Assembly: GCA_036924085.1 (NCBI GenBank)
Contig: JAVGWX010000004.1
Span: 82,176,941-82,240,940, forward strand
Length of the DNA: 64,000 nucleotides
Reading direction: 5' to 3'
Source: Ariolimax columbianus
Lineage: Eukaryota; Mollusca; Gastropoda; Stylommatophora; Arionidae
Shown here: positions 1-11,365 of the stretch, piece after piece
Layout: every line of letters begins with the position of its first letter
Position numbering within the stretch: the first letter of the stretch is position 1
Translations under genes and position numbers: made by a program
Notes under the pieces: model-generated
What the model saw: only the letters and a program-made list of their open reading frames with translations
The model's database searches: none
What the model was told of the DNA's origin: nothing

Positions 1-68
1 TTTTAATTACATGTTGAAAGGAAGATGGCTATTGGTCATCCGTGAAAGATATATACACAATTCTGTGA

Positions 69-1367
69 TTTGTTAGGTCTTCTCCTCTTCGGTGTCCACT
101 TTGTTAGGCCTTCTCTCCGGTGTCCACTTTGTTAGGCCTTCTCCTCTCCGGTGTCCACTTTGTTAGGCCTTCTCTTCTCCGGTGTCCACTTTGTTAGGCC
201 TTCTCCTCTCCGGTGTCCACTTTGTTAGGCCTTCTCTCCGGTGTCCACTTTGTTAGGCCTTCTCTTCTCCGGTGTCCACTTTGTTAGGCCTTCTCTTCTC
301 CGGTGTCCACTTTTTTAGGCCTTCTCCTCTTCGGTGTCCACTTTGTTAGGCCTTCTCTTCTCCGGTGTCCACTTTGTTAGGCCTTTTCCTCTCCAGTGTC
401 CACTTTGTTAGGCCTTCTCCTCTTCGGTGTCCACTTTGTTAGGCCTTCTCTTCTCCGGTGTCCACTTTGTTAGGCCTTCTCTTCTCCGGTGTCCACTTTG
501 TTAGGCCTTCTCCTCTTCGGTGTCCACTTTGTTAGGCCTTCTCTTCTCCGGTGTCCACTTTGTTAGGCCTTCTCCTCTCCCGTGTCCACTTTGTTAGGCC
601 TTCTCTCCGGTGTCCACTTTGTTAGGCCTTCTCTTCTCCGGTGTCCACTTTGTTAGGCCTTCTCCTCTCCGGTGTCCACTTTGTTAGGCCTTCTCTCCGG
701 TGTCCACTTTGTTAGGCCTTCTCCTCTCCGGTGTCCACTTTGTTAGGCCTTCTTCTCTCCGGTGTCCACTTTGTTAGGCCTTCTTTTCTCCGGTGTCCAC
801 TTTGTTAGGCCTTCTCCTCTCCGGTGTCCACTTTGTTAGGCCTTCTCTCCGGTGTCCACTTTGTTAGGCCTTCTCTTCTCCGGTGTCCACTTTGTTAGGC
901 CTTCTCCTCTCCGGTGTCCACTTTGTTAGGCCTTCTCTCCGGTGTCCACTTTGTTAGGCCTTCTCTCCGGTGTCCACTTTGTTAGGCCTTCTCCTCTCCG
1001 GTGTCCACTTTGTTAGGCCTTCTCTCCGGTGTCCACTTTGTTAGGCCTTCTCCTCTCCGGTGTCCACTTTGTTAGGCCTTCTCCTCTCCGGTGTCCACTT
1101 TGTTAGGCCTTCTCTCCGGTGTCCACTTTGTTAGGCCTTCTCTCCGGTGTCCACTTTGTTAGGCCTTCTCCTCTCCGGTGTCCACTTTGTTAGGCCTTCT
1201 CTTCTTCGGTGTCCACTTTGTTAGGCCTTCTCTTCTCCGGTGTCCACTTTGTTAGGCCTTCTCTCCGGTGTCCACTTTGTTAGGCCTTCTCCTCTCCGGT
1301 GTCCACTTTGTTAGGCCTTCTCCTCTTCGGTGTCCACTTTGTTAGGCCTTCTCCTCTCCGGTGTCCA
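69..1367. repeat. minisatellite, 28/31-bp unit, about 44 copies
   Basis: A nearly uninterrupted array. The core is GTGTCCACTTTGTTAGGCC followed by a pyrimidine run. Two length classes alternate, 31 bp (run CTCCTCT or CTCTTCT) and 28 bp (run CTCT), differing by one 3-bp step. Point variants occur, such as a TCGG unit near 330 and a CCAG unit near 395. Both lengths leave remainder 1 on division by 3, so no reading frame is kept and it is not a coding repeat. The following 240 bp are unique, with an ACAC-rich stretch at 1436-1505. Confidence 0.95.
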
Positions 1368-1598
1368 CCTCTGCCTACTTTTGATTGATCTTCTTCCCTG
1401 TGGACGTCCACTCCACATTGTCTTGATCTGACCCACCTACACACACAGACACACCCGCACGCCTCCCCCCCCCCTTTCATCCCCACACACACAAACATAC
1501 ACACATGTTATAACCACTTACCTATACTTAAACCTTAGTTTAGTTCTACACAACACATCATCTGTATACAGATAACTCAATTGAATTATGGATTTCAT

Positions 1599-1800
1599 AC
1601 TGCAACAGGGCAGACTGGCTAAGAAGAAGGGATCGAAAAACGTAGGCTCATCTGGTACCCATAAATGACATGCTGAAGTCGGATGGTGTCGAACCAAAGG
1701 GTGTAAATATCGCAGGCGAACTGTACACTACGACACAACTGCATTCCGTTCTACGGACTACATCCTGATACTTGCAAAGCCCTTTTCAGGTCTTGGTAGC
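1599..1800 (+). repeat. SINE-A, 5'-truncated copy
   Basis: A member of the commonest short dispersed family in the window. The diagnostic part runs from CAGGGCAGACTGGCTAA through GTCGAACCAAAGGGTGTAA to CATTCCGTTCTACGGACTAC and ends in GGTCTTGGTAGCGGG. The 5' head present in full copies (50899-51251 and 33048-33420) is missing. The 3' end runs straight into a tandem array of its own terminal segment. Confidence 0.85.
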
Positions 1801-2176
1801 GGGGTTTTGAGAACGGTCAGGGCTTAGTAGTGGGAGATTGAGAACGGCCAGGGCTTGGTAGCGGGAGATTGAGAACGGTCAGGGCTTGGTAGTGGGAGAT
1901 TGAGAACGGTCAGGGCCTGGTAGTGGGAGATTGAGAACGGTCATGGCTTGGTAGCGGGAGATTGAGAACGGTCATGGCTTGGTAGTGGGAGATTGAAAAC
2001 GGTCAGGGCTTGGTAGTGGGAGATTGAGAACAGTCATGGCTTGGTAGCGGGAGTTTGAGAACGGTCAGGGCTTGGTAGCGGGAGTTTGAGAACGGTCAGG
2101 GCTTGGTAGTGGGAGATTGAGAACGGTCAGGGCTTGGTAGCGGGACTTTGAGAACGGTCAGGGCCTGGTAGCGGTG
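1785..2176 (+). repeat. 31-bp tandem array expanded from the SINE-A 3' end
   Basis: About 12 to 13 units of GGGCTTGGTAGYGGGAGATT followed by GAGAACGGTCA. This is the last 31 bp of SINE-A before its GAA tail, so the array is an in-place amplification of the element terminus. Units differ by T/C at the GTAGTGGG/GTAGCGGG position and A/T in GAGATT/GAGTTT. The 276 bases after it hold nothing I recognise. Confidence 0.9.
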
Positions 2177-2452
2177 TGAGAAACGCGAGGCAGATGAAAA
2201 AGAAAAAGAGACATGCGTTTCTAAATAGAGCACACTGCAAGTCTCAACTCAGCGATGAGGGCAGTGGAAACAGTTTTGATGTAATATATTGAAGTCAATA
2301 AAACTCAAAAGTTGTGTGTACATATTTTCTTCTTCTTCCTCGTTCGTCTTCAGACCGCAACTTCAATGACTCTAACGAAAGCAGCAGTCAACTCAAGGCT
2401 TTGTGCACTTCTGTACAGCTTCTCGTGGAAGGACACTGCCTATTGCCAAATG

Positions 2453-2999
2453 TTACATATTTTGTCGGTATACAGTGGACAGGACTGCAAAATATGTTCT
2501 GCCTTCATGGGGGGCTGTGCCGCAGGCACAAAGGTCTGTAGTGACAATCTTAAACCTGTTGTACAGATGGTATTTAAGTCTGTTGTGACATGTGCGTAGC
2601 CAAAGAATTATCGCATAGTCTCGCCTGGAGAGTTGATGGTAGGCATCGTTTTTTATTTGTGGCCAGGGTGGTATTTTTGTCCATTTTGCACTGTACGTTG
2701 CCCTGATGAATGCTTTAGTCTCATTGTATGTGATTTCTGCATCACTCTGCTGCAGCATTCCTCCCTCTTTAGCGAGTCTGTCCACCTCCTCGTTGCCTGG
2801 AGTGTCGCATGGGGCTGGTATCTACTGGACTATTCTTTCTTTGAAGCATTGGGACAGGCGCTCGAGAGAGTCTGCCAGAGCACACAGTTCATTTGTGTGC
2901 TGGTTCTTGAGCGCCATTAACACTTCGAGGGCGTCTGTAAAAATGATCACTTGGTTTTCTGCCTGCTCCTTATTGTCTAAAAAGGCTTCAGCTGCCTGT
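2453..2999 (-). pseudogene. LINE RNase H and C-terminal fragment
   Basis: Minus-strand translation gives an RNase H-type tail of a non-LTR retrotransposon. A segment with FTDALEVLMALKNQ (second catalytic Asp region) is followed by PGNEEVDRLAKEGG and a C-terminal stretch with LWLRTCHNRLKYHLYNRFK and a CACG knuckle-like motif. The RNase H would cleave RNA in the RNA/DNA hybrid during reverse transcription. A TAG at 2822-2824 stands where related copies have Trp (VQWVPSHC), in the same frame, and only the 3' end of the ORF remains, so the copy is dead. It resembles the better-preserved element at 36827-38549. On its right it abuts a SINE-A copy on the opposite strand. Confidence 0.75.
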
Positions 3000-3203
3000 C
3001 CCTGCCGAAGAAGGATAGGTCGGACCGAAAGGTGCAAATTTCACAGTCAAGCTATTCCGTTCTCCGGACTATACCCTGCTACTTGTAAAGCCCTGTTCAG
3101 GTCTTGGTAGCGGGAGATTAAGAATGAACGCAGAAGAAGAAGAAGAAGAAGAAGAAGAAGAAGAAGAAGAAGAAGAAGAAGAAGAAGAAGAAGAAGAAGA
3201 AGC
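3000..3203 (+). repeat. SINE-A, truncated, with (GAA)n tail
   Basis: Starts near the CCGAAGAAGGATAGGTCGGA segment, lacks a short internal piece, and ends GGTAGCGGGAGATTAAGAATGA followed by about 24 GAA triplets (3131-3203). The purine microsatellite is the element's 3' tail. Confidence 0.85.
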
Positions 3204-4539
3204 TGCTGCTGCCAGTCTCAGGGCACTGGCTTTAGCACTGAAGTTGCTGCAGCGTCTCCCAGTGGCAAATGCTGCAGCGTCTCCCAGTGGCAAATGCTGC
3301 TTCGTATACCAGTGATCAAACCGACACAAAAAATCATCGACCAATCTCAACGGGATGTGATTTCAATGACGGGGTGGGGATTACAAACCAAGCCGGTGGT
3401 CGTTCACTTTCAACTTAAATACTCCTTACTCCCATGCGCTGATTTCTTCACACACCTTCCCACTCTCTCTACATGCGCGTGCTTTATGAGTATCCCCTTA
3501 ATTTACTATGACATGCGTGTTCTCATTGTGCAAACTTCCCCAGATCCATATTCTCGCTGGTCTTCTGTGCAGGCCCTACTATTCTTGACACTCTCCAGTA
3601 ATAAATGACACATTTCTGTTCGACGAAGCAACGAAGAACAAAATCGCTACTTGAGCAGCAGAAGGGTAAAATGTCAGTCCCATGACAACAATCGCTGTCG
3701 AGGGGTGAAGATAACTCTTCATGTACTAAGCCGAAGTCTTTGTGAAGTAAGGTGACCAGTTCCCTTCCCTGCTGTTTCTACCTTCCCGAACTGTTACGTG
3801 AGGTACTCATTTACAGCTGGGTCGACTGGAAGGGCGATCGTACTAGGTACGAATCTCGGCTCGGATTTATGTCATGTCCGTCCGTGAACTCGAACTCTGG
3901 CACGATGTAATCCCAGTCAAATAAGCCAGCTCACTGTAGACTAGACTACACGCCCCATGTCAGCGAAACAAAGATAATGACTATCGATATTGCAACCAGA
4001 AAACAAAAAAAGCCTTAAAGTTATCTACGCAAAACTGAAATCTAAAACTAGTTTAGACATCTTGGTTTCATTATAAACAGCGGACACTACCAACAAATAA
4101 CTCCGAAGAACAGAATGACCAAGACATCGCAGATGTTAAATAAAATGAAAACCGTATATCATAACACCGGCAAACAAACGAAAATTAAAAAATGTAAGGA
4201 CATACAACTTCCACATGGCAACACACAGATGCGAAATATGGACATTCACACACACTTAAAACTTCTTACTTGGAATCCTGGTATTCAAACAGGCAAGTTA
4301 ATATATGTTGCCAGGTAGCCGAAAGCCACCCGTTGTAGGTATTTTAAACTTCCTACTGTTCAAAATAGCTGGGGAAGCATACAAATAATTTGTACACAAA
4401 CAGAAGAAAATGGAAACCTTTTTAGCTGCTACAGGAAAGTTCTCAGAAAACCATGAACAGCGAAAAAGAAAACCATAGACATCCTAAAGGAGCTGGATAT
4501 AGAACAAAATTGTCTGGTAATCAACATTACCTCCAGAAA
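3204..4539. other. no recognisable gene
   Basis: A 24-bp segment (GCAGCGTCTCCCAGTGGCAA and neighbours) is directly duplicated near 3247 and 3271. The remainder, about 1.2 kb, is AT-rich from about 3960 on and shows no protein similarity or repeat family that I can name. Confidence 0.5.
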
Positions 4540-5400
4540 ACTCAATTTCCTTGGCCACATTTTTGGCTTTTAATAAACTATCACTTACCTTCCTTAGCTT
4601 TGACTAAAGCTACATGTACTTTCCCTGGCTATTAGAAAATATCCGTGCACCTTTCCTGGCTTTTAGTAAATACTGTTGTCCTTTCCCTGGCTTTTAGTAA
4701 ATCTGCTTGTACTTTTCCTGACTTTTAGTAAATCTTCCTCTCCCTTCCCTGACTTTTAGTAAACCTTACTGCACATTTCCCGGATTTTATTAAACCTTCA
4801 TGTACCTTCCCTGACTTTCATTAAACCTTTATGTACCTTCCCTGACTTTCATTAAACCTTTATGCACCTTTCCGGGCTATTAGTAATTTTTTTTCCGCCG
4901 AAGACGGATGTGTTGGACCGAAAGGTGCAAATATCGCAGTCAAGCTGTAAACTAGCAACACAGCGCATTCTATTCTCCTGACGACATCCTACTACTAGCG
5001 AAGCCCTGTTCAGGGCTTGGTAGTTGGAGATTGAGAACGAACGCAGAAGAAGAAGAAGAAGAAGAAGAAGAAGAAGAAGAGTAATCTTTTCTTTACCTTC
5101 CCTGGTTGTTGGCAAACCTTTAACTGACAGTACCTCTTGACTTTTAGTAAACATTACTGTTTCTTCCCTGGCTTTTAAGAAAACCACCACGCACGTTCGT
5201 AGCCTTTTAATTAATTAACAATCCCGTATCCATGTAGCTTTTAGTAAACGTTCTTGCGTTTCCTTGCTTTTAGAAAAACGTCTTTTGCCCAATTGACTTT
5301 TCAGTAAAATTGTGGCGTTCCTATACACTTATTAGTAAACTTTCCATTATGTCATTGCTTTCCCGTAAACCTTATATTACCTTTCATGCCTTATATTTAA
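4540..5400. repeat. degenerate tandem repeat, about 36-40 bp unit
   Basis: Recurring CTTCCCTGRCTTTTAGTAAA motifs, each followed by CCTTnnTGTAC, are most regular at 4660-4880 and decay to the right. The array is split by a SINE-A insertion at about 4892-5079, so it is older than that insertion. Confidence 0.7.
4892..5079 (+). repeat. SINE-A insertion with target-site duplication
   Basis: 5'-truncated copy (GCCGAAGACGGATGTGTTGG ... GAGAACGAACGCAG) with an (AGA)n tail. AGTAATTTT (4882-4890) before it and AGTAATCTTT (5080-5089) after it are the flanking target duplication, with one base differing. Confidence 0.8.
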
Positions 5401-5864
5401 CCTTTCCGTACATCAAATGTGCTCATATACACTAAAGAGGTATGCGACCCTCCAGTCTAGAACTCCATCTCTGCTAGGTGCCATTTCTACCCTCGCACGC
5501 TGAAGGTCGAAATAACAAGGGCAAACATAGCAGCGTCAATGTGACCCACACTCACCTGACATTTCCATTTGTGTACTTCGGTCCGCGGACCGATCACGCG
5601 ATGAGCAGATTTATGCGCATTAAGATTGCGCAAATAGATAATTGGCGATTTCTAAAGCCAACATTCTGGTACAGTCTATGTGTGCAGATGTATGTATGCA
5701 CGTTATATGGTTGCGAATCATAGACAACGTACATGTCAAGAGGTGACTTATAGTAAGTGAACTGTTTTGCGCAGTAGCGGACAATAAATTCAAGGTAGCA
5801 AATCCATACATGAACTCTAACAGAGATGTTACAGTAACACGGATTTACAATAACACCTGTTTGA
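5401..5864. other. no recognisable gene
   Basis: Unique sequence with no convincing coding potential on either strand and no match to the repeat families seen elsewhere in the window. Confidence 0.4.
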
Positions 5865-6062
5865 AACAACTGAGACTTATAACAACGTGAGCTTACAGCA
5901 ATATTGGCTTATAACAACACTAGCTTCCAAGAAACACTGGCGTTTACAACAATACAGGTTTGCAACAACAGAGACTAACAACAACACAGATTTGCAACAA
6001 CAGAGACTAACAACAACACATACTTACAACAACGCAGACTAACAACAACGCAGACTAATAAT
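5865..6062. repeat. degenerate ACA-rich tandem repeat
   Basis: Imperfect units built on TTGCAACAACAGAGACTAAC and AACAACAC. They are best ordered at 5960-6060, where three consecutive units align. Confidence 0.6.
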
Positions 6063-6119
6063 GGTCAGCACAGTATATTTGCCCAATGAGAGGAAACATT
6101 AGCTCCCTATAGAAAGTCT

Positions 6120-6436
<317 letters not shown>

Positions 6437-6439
6437 AGA

Positions 6440-6954
6440 ACTCACACCATTGTACCAAACCTGTTGCAATGAGCGAAGTATGTAGATCTCGCTGTGGTCA
6501 AGTAAGACATATGTCATTTAAGAAATACGTTTGAAAGCAAAAACGATTGCCTTGCGGGTAGGCTGGGGACAGCCAATAACTTGAGAAGAAGTCCAAAATA
6601 TATGCACGCTGAAGTTGGAAGCATTGGTCCCCTCAGGCGCACAACACTATGCAACCTTAGCTGCCTCATAAAGAAAGACACGCGCGTGTCGCGTAGGCGT
6701 TGATGTGGATGTCTAGAGGACAACGAGGAAAATGCAGAAGAAAAACCGCCGCATTAGATGACCAGAGACAAAAACAAGCACATATCTATAGCAAAGAACA
6801 CTGTCCCAAGCAATCTGTCTGTAGAAACGAGTGGGACACATGTTGCTTAGTCTGCTTGAGAAAATTAACAGCACAGAGTTTGGCAAGAATATTCTCACAT
6901 TATAGACAAAGGCTGGGGTAATAGACAATTAACGAAGATAAAGAAGTATTATCA
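6440..6954. other. no recognisable gene
   Basis: Unique sequence with only short, unsupported open frames. No repeat family recognised. Confidence 0.4.
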
Positions 6955-7125
6955 TCAATGGAAGAATAATCGAAAATGTACAGAGGTAAGAAAAATAATC
7001 GAAAATGTAGAGGTAAGAGAAATAGTCGAAAATGTACAGAGGTAAGAAAAATAATGGAAAATGTACAGAGGTAGAAAAATAATCGAAAATGTACAGAGGT
7101 AAGAAAAATAATCGAAAATTAGGAC
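6955..7125. repeat. 28-bp tandem repeat, about 6 copies
   Basis: Units of AATCGAAAATGTACAGAGGT followed by AAGAAAAAT, with small indels. It lies directly upstream of a LINE fragment. Confidence 0.85.
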
Positions 7126-7159
7126 ATTGATTGTATCATCATAGGTTTTACCTCAATAA

Positions 7160-7690
7160 CATAAATTGCTAAACCTCAAAGAATATAGAGTAGAATTGAG
7201 GAAAAGAATAAACACTATTCATGCATGGAAAATTGCACTGTATAGGGCTGAAATATGGACTCTAGCAAAGAAGGATGAGACAAGCTTGGATGTTTGTGAA
7301 ATGTATTGCGATAGTAGAATGGAAAAAAAGAACAATTGGGCAGAAAGAAGATGCAATGATACTGGCAGTACTGAGACAGCCGCACGGTGACAAATCTTGA
7401 AAATGAATCAAAAACGAAGATTGAGTTGGCTGGGACACAATATGCGACACGAAAGTCGTCTACAGAAGATACTATTAGGCAAGTCACAGGGGAAAAGATG
7501 AAGGGGGAGACAACGACTCACCTTTACATCTCAGGCATGGAGAGACATTAAAAATACGAACATGTGCTGAAATGAAAAGAAATGCAGGGAATGGTCCAGT
7601 TATCTGGATCTGGTAACAAACGAGAGTGTTCTTGAAATTGTTAGGAAGGAGTTAAGTCAATATAAAAACTTATTGAGTTTAGTAAAAACA
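7160..7690 (+). pseudogene. RTE-like LINE C-terminal fragment
   Basis: Frame-interrupted translation shows YRAEIWTLAKKDETSLDVCE, then RRLSWLGHNMRHESRLQK and GKSQGKR. These are the usual order of post-RT motifs in LINEs of this type (YGSETWTL-like, then RRLxWLGHxMR, then GxRxRGRP). A TGA after TETAAR and further stops show that it is dead. The reverse-transcriptase core is absent, so this is a 5'-truncated copy. The clade is assigned by motif style only. Confidence 0.65.
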
Positions 7691-7699
7691 CGAAAATCG

Positions 7700-7939
7700 A
7701 CATGGTATGAACATATATCATGATCGGTGGGGCGGACCAAGATCGTCATGCAAGGCACTGTGCCTGGGAAGCTTGGGAGAGGGAGACCAAAAAAGAGATG
7801 GGAGGACAATATAAAAGAGTGGACGGGAAGGTCTATATCTGAAACTAATACCCTGGCGATACATCGAGACGTATGGCGTGAACTGATTCGGCAAACTGCA
7901 ATAACGATGACTCAACGACCTTCTAGGTTTCGGGACTGA
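7700..7939 (+). pseudogene. RTE-like LINE 3' terminus (last about 70 codons)
   Basis: The frame from 7727 to 7939 encodes GTVPGKLGRGRPKKRWEDNI, EWTGRSISET and a terminal QRPSRFRD before TGA. This C-terminal signature belongs to RTE-like LINEs. The stop is followed at once by a GAT microsatellite, which fits the element's 3' tail. A second, more decayed copy with the same end lies at 23935-24240. The start of this frame is not a real start; it is the visible part of a truncated ORF2. Confidence 0.7.
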
Positions 7940-8057
7940 TAATGATGATGATGATGTTGATGGTGATGATGATGATGATGTTGATGATGATGGTCCAGTG
8001 GACAGACATGTTCAAACAACATTGCAACCAGCCTTATGACTTATCAACCAGAGGATG

Positions 8058-8089
<32 letters not shown>

Positions 8090-8124
8090 GATGTTGATGA
8101 TGATGATGATGATGATGATGATGT

Positions 8125-8174
<50 letters not shown>

Positions 8175-8245
8175 TTGATGATGATGGTACAGTGGACAGA
8201 CATGTTCAAACAACATTGCAACCAGCCTTATGACTTATCAACCAG

Positions 8246-8281
<36 letters not shown>

Positions 8282-8282
8282 T

Positions 8283-8328
<46 letters not shown>

Positions 8329-8406
8329 GATGTTGATGATGATGGTACAGTGGACAGACATGTTCAAACAACATTGCAACCAGCCTTATGACTTATCAAC
8401 CAGAGG

Positions 8407-8438
<32 letters not shown>

Positions 8439-8451
8439 GATGTTGATGATG

Positions 8452-8483
<32 letters not shown>

Positions 8484-8573
8484 GATGATGTTGATGATGA
8501 TGGTACAGTGGACAGACATGTTCGAACAACATTGCAACCAGCCTTATGACTGATCAACTAGAGGATGATGATG
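7940..8573. repeat. (GAT)n array with a 63-bp spacer repeated four times
   Basis: GAT/GTT microsatellite blocks of different length alternate with four near-identical 63-bp segments starting CAGTGGACAGACATGTTC and ending CTTATGACTTATCAACCAGA, at about 7995-8053, 8190-8249, 8347-8405 and 8506-8563. The array begins at the stop codon of the LINE 3' end, so a tail microsatellite plus its flank has been amplified as a compound repeat. Confidence 0.9.
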
Positions 8574-8815
8574 ACGCATTTCTCCTTCTTCTGTTTCTTC
8601 TTCTTCTTCTCCGTCATAATTTTATGACTGCTTCGTTGATGCTTACACCATCCGACAAGTCCACATCAGCGGGTTGTCCGTTTAGTCATGGCCAACTGAA
8701 ATCTAAACTACTGATGGACATGGTTTAGTCTACATCTGCACAGTGGGTGAAGTAAACAGTCGAAGCATGTTCATATTTCTATTCACTCCAACGTACCATG
8801 TCCTCCCACGAAAAA

Positions 8816-8972
8816 AGGAGATCTGTCCCTGGGAAATACGTCTAGCAGGGGATCTGTCCCTGGGAAATACGTCTAGCAGTGGATCTGTCCCTGGGAAATA
8901 CGTCTAGCAGGGGATCTATCCCTGGGGAATACGTCCGTCACGAGATCTGTCCCTGCAAAATACGTCTAGCAG
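8816..8972. repeat. 33-bp tandem repeat, 5 copies
   Basis: Units of GATCTGTCCCTGGGAAATAC followed by GTCTAGCAGGG. The last two units are diverged (GTCCGTCACGA and CTGCAAAATACG). Confidence 0.9.
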
Positions 8973-9660
8973 AATTACTAGACACGCGCTGGATTGGATC
9001 CAAGAGTAAGTAGACCTATGCCAAGGCACACCTGGTGAATATCAGTTGGAAATTAAGTCAAAGAAATGCAGTCTCTTGTGAAAAGAGTTTCTCCCCTTTT
9101 CAGCCACGGCACCACACAGGTGGATAGATATTCTTAGCTGCGTGCCAGAACTTATTTGAGAAGGAGAAGGTGGAGTGGGAGAAGGAGGGGAACTCGTCTT
9201 TTCGCTCCAGAGGAGCATAGGATGCAACTACAGTTATCCCTTTCAGGAAGCCTGTCTTCTTGCATTTGAAGTAGCGTTTTCATAAGCAATGACTTTGCAT
9301 TATACGATTGCTAGTCCAATACACGTACCTCTTTCCATCACCTGAAACGTGATTGGAAGTTTACAGTGGCATTATTTATTTTGAACGTGGGTGACGGAGA
9401 TCAGGAAGACAGCACAAAATCAACGGAGAGCACACGTAGCAGGCGTGTGTTTTATGGGGCGTAATAAATAAAACCAAGTCGACACACATACAAAAATGGT
9501 GTCTTTGTTAGATGCACCAACCAAAACTGATAGGCTACACTAAACGATGCACAGGTAGAGATGTTGTCGGTACTAGAATTCACTGCGTGGGATGAATCGG
9601 TATTAAGGGTTCTTCAACTTGGGAATCTGGAGGGTTTTGCCGTCTCCTGTCTCTTCTCAT
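8973..9660. other. no recognisable gene
   Basis: Unique sequence. I see no coding motif or named repeat in it. Confidence 0.4.
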
Positions 9661-9663
9661 CTT

Positions 9664-9666
9664 TTT

Positions 9667-9697
<31 letters not shown>

Positions 9698-9998
9698 CCC
9701 ACAACGAGTAAGCGTACTATTTTTGTGCTCCTGGAACGGGCTTTAAGCGGCGGGTTGCAGTAGCTTCCCTCACATCCCGAGGCTGCTGATGAAGTTGGAC
9801 CGCGGTCCTAGTAGCGGTTGTGCTATGCTTGGCTTCATCTGTATGACGCTCACTACTACGGGAATCACGTCGATTCCCGTCCTCGTTACCCAGGCTGCCA
9901 AGAAATAACAGCCCGTTTCCAGAGAGGACTACGGAGAAGTCGAGGTGTGGGTCTTGGCCAGTAAATTTTGCCTGACCCTGACTAACATGTCTGAGTGT
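9664..9998 (-). repeat. short dispersed element, family E
   Basis: On the plus strand it starts with (TTG)n (the element's 3' CAA tail read backwards) and continues through GTTGCAGTAGCTTCCCTCAC, TGTGCTATGCTTGGCTTCAT, CACTACTACGGGAATCACGT and TTTTGCCTGACCCTGA. Matching copies lie at 57675-57990 (minus) and 41205-41440 (plus), with partial copies near 14870, 21885 and 60930. The head is not obviously tRNA-like. Confidence 0.8.
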
Positions 9999-10077
9999 TG
10001 AAGAACTCGCCACTACATGGACCATTATCCAGCTAACTGAACTTCACGTGTAATCGTTACAAGAACAAGCATGGAGA

Positions 10078-10136
10078 ACGAGAAGAAGAAGAAGAAGAAG
10101 AAGAAGAAGAAGAAGAAGAAGAAGAAGAAGAAGAAA
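10078..10136. repeat. (GAA)n microsatellite
   Basis: About 18 GAA triplets after GGAGAACGA. The preceding bases resemble the last few of SINE-A, so this may be an orphan SINE tail. Confidence 0.85.
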
Positions 10137-10249
10137 ACTAACATTACTGATCAGTATGTTTTGTCTGATCACACGTGAGTCCCATCTCCCCTCTGATCTA
10201 TAGTAAACCTTGTTATTAACTGTTTCTACGAGTTACTGTTTAACATAAA

Positions 10250-10480
10250 CATCGAAAACATATTTGGTAAAATGAAGAAAATGCGAGGACTCAAAATCGG
10301 TGAAATACCAATAAATAATCTCAGGAATGCTGAAGACATAGTTCTGCTTGCTACGTAAACTGGTGATTCAAGTAAAGAACAACAATCGGGCGTATGGATT
10401 TTACATTAACACTGAGAAAAGGAAAACTGTGATAATTAAGAGGAAAAGGCAAAGTGGAAGGTATGGATGGAAAAAACACA
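10250..10480 (+). pseudogene. RTE-like LINE reverse transcriptase fragment
   Basis: The translation KKMRGLKIGEIPINNLRNAE, then DIVLLAT, matches the region around RT motif C (normally YADDTVLLA). The catalytic YADD is changed to NAED, and stops follow. It is a short decayed fragment of the polymerase palm region. Confidence 0.55.
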
Positions 10481-10542
10481 AGAGTGCCCAGTAAGCTATA
10501 CTGGCAGCAAACTGCCACTGTGCGATCTGGCAGACTTTACTC

Positions 10543-10798
10543 ACTTGGGGGGGGGGGGGGGGGGGTAGTGGTTAAGTGGGACGGTTCACAACCCAAAGGT
10601 GTTGGGTTCGATCCCCATTACTGCACCGGCCGTTAACCCGGGGAAGCATACCCTTAGAAAATGCAGGAGGAAGCAGACCCTAACATAAAATGTATGCTGA
10701 AGTCGGATGCACTGGGCCGACAGGCGCAAAATAAAAACCACAGTGCGACGCACACCGCCTTGGGGATTAGAGAAATTGGGAGAATGAACGAGAAAATC
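10543..10798 (+). repeat. SINE-C, tRNA-derived, preceded by poly-G
   Basis: A run of about 22 G replaces the first bases. Then come TAGTGGTTAAGTGGGACGG (box A region) and GGTTCGATCCCCATTACTGC (box B), a central part with GGAAGCATACCCTTAGAAAA, and the 3' part GCACACCGCCTTGGGGATTA. The A and B boxes are at tRNA spacing, so the head is a class II-like tRNA. The terminal CGCCTT/AAGGCG hairpin of other copies is partly mutated here. Confidence 0.85.
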
Positions 10799-10927
10799 AA
10801 AAGCTTTATTCTTCACTTGTTGGAGTTAAATTTTGTTCTTTGAAAAAGTAGATGCTTGTCGATAAGTGTAACAATTGATGCTTGCCCGTAATGCAAAAAT
10901 CTGTTGACAATACACTTGGTTCTATTT

Positions 10928-11142
10928 GGCTTGGCTTGGCTTCTTTCGTTCTCAATCTCCTGCTACCAAACCCTGAAAGGGCTTAAGTAGCAGAATGTAG
11001 TCCAGAGAACGGAATGCGCTTTGTCGTAGTTTACAGCTTGACTGCGATATTTACACCTTTCGGTCCAACACATCCGACTTCAGCAAACATTTTTTTAGTA
11101 CCCGGTTAGCATTCCCTCTTCGATTCCTTCTCCTTGCTTCAG
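10928..11142 (-). repeat. SINE-A, 3' part
   Basis: Reverse-strand copy: TTCTCAATCTCCTGCTACCA ... AGTAGCAGAATGTAGTCCAG ... CGGTCCAACACATCCGACTT ... GGTTAGCATTCCCTCTTCG. Homology stops about where the head should begin. The 220 bases after it are unassigned. Confidence 0.85.
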
Positions 11143-11365
11143 GTTTTCCAATATGGCTCGGTCTCCCTCAGCAGAAGGGTATGCCACCCGCCGAGAGCAT
11201 CGCACAAAGCACGAACTCCGTAGCAACAGTGATGAACCCTGGGGTCTCCGGAAAAATTGACATCATGGACCAACCGTCACAGCTTGAATTTGTACCCTGA
11301 CCGTCTGAACACGAGGCAAACGGCTTGACTACTTCGCCACAGAGACCCCCATTGAAATTACAAGC

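Noticed and set aside
1280..1504. Open frame on the minus strand through the minisatellite
   Set aside because: Unit lengths of 28 and 31 shift the frame each time; the frame is short, with no family similarity.
8012..8252. Poly-Asp, poly-His, poly-Met and poly-Ile frames
   Set aside because: Artefacts of the GAT microsatellite, open in all frames.
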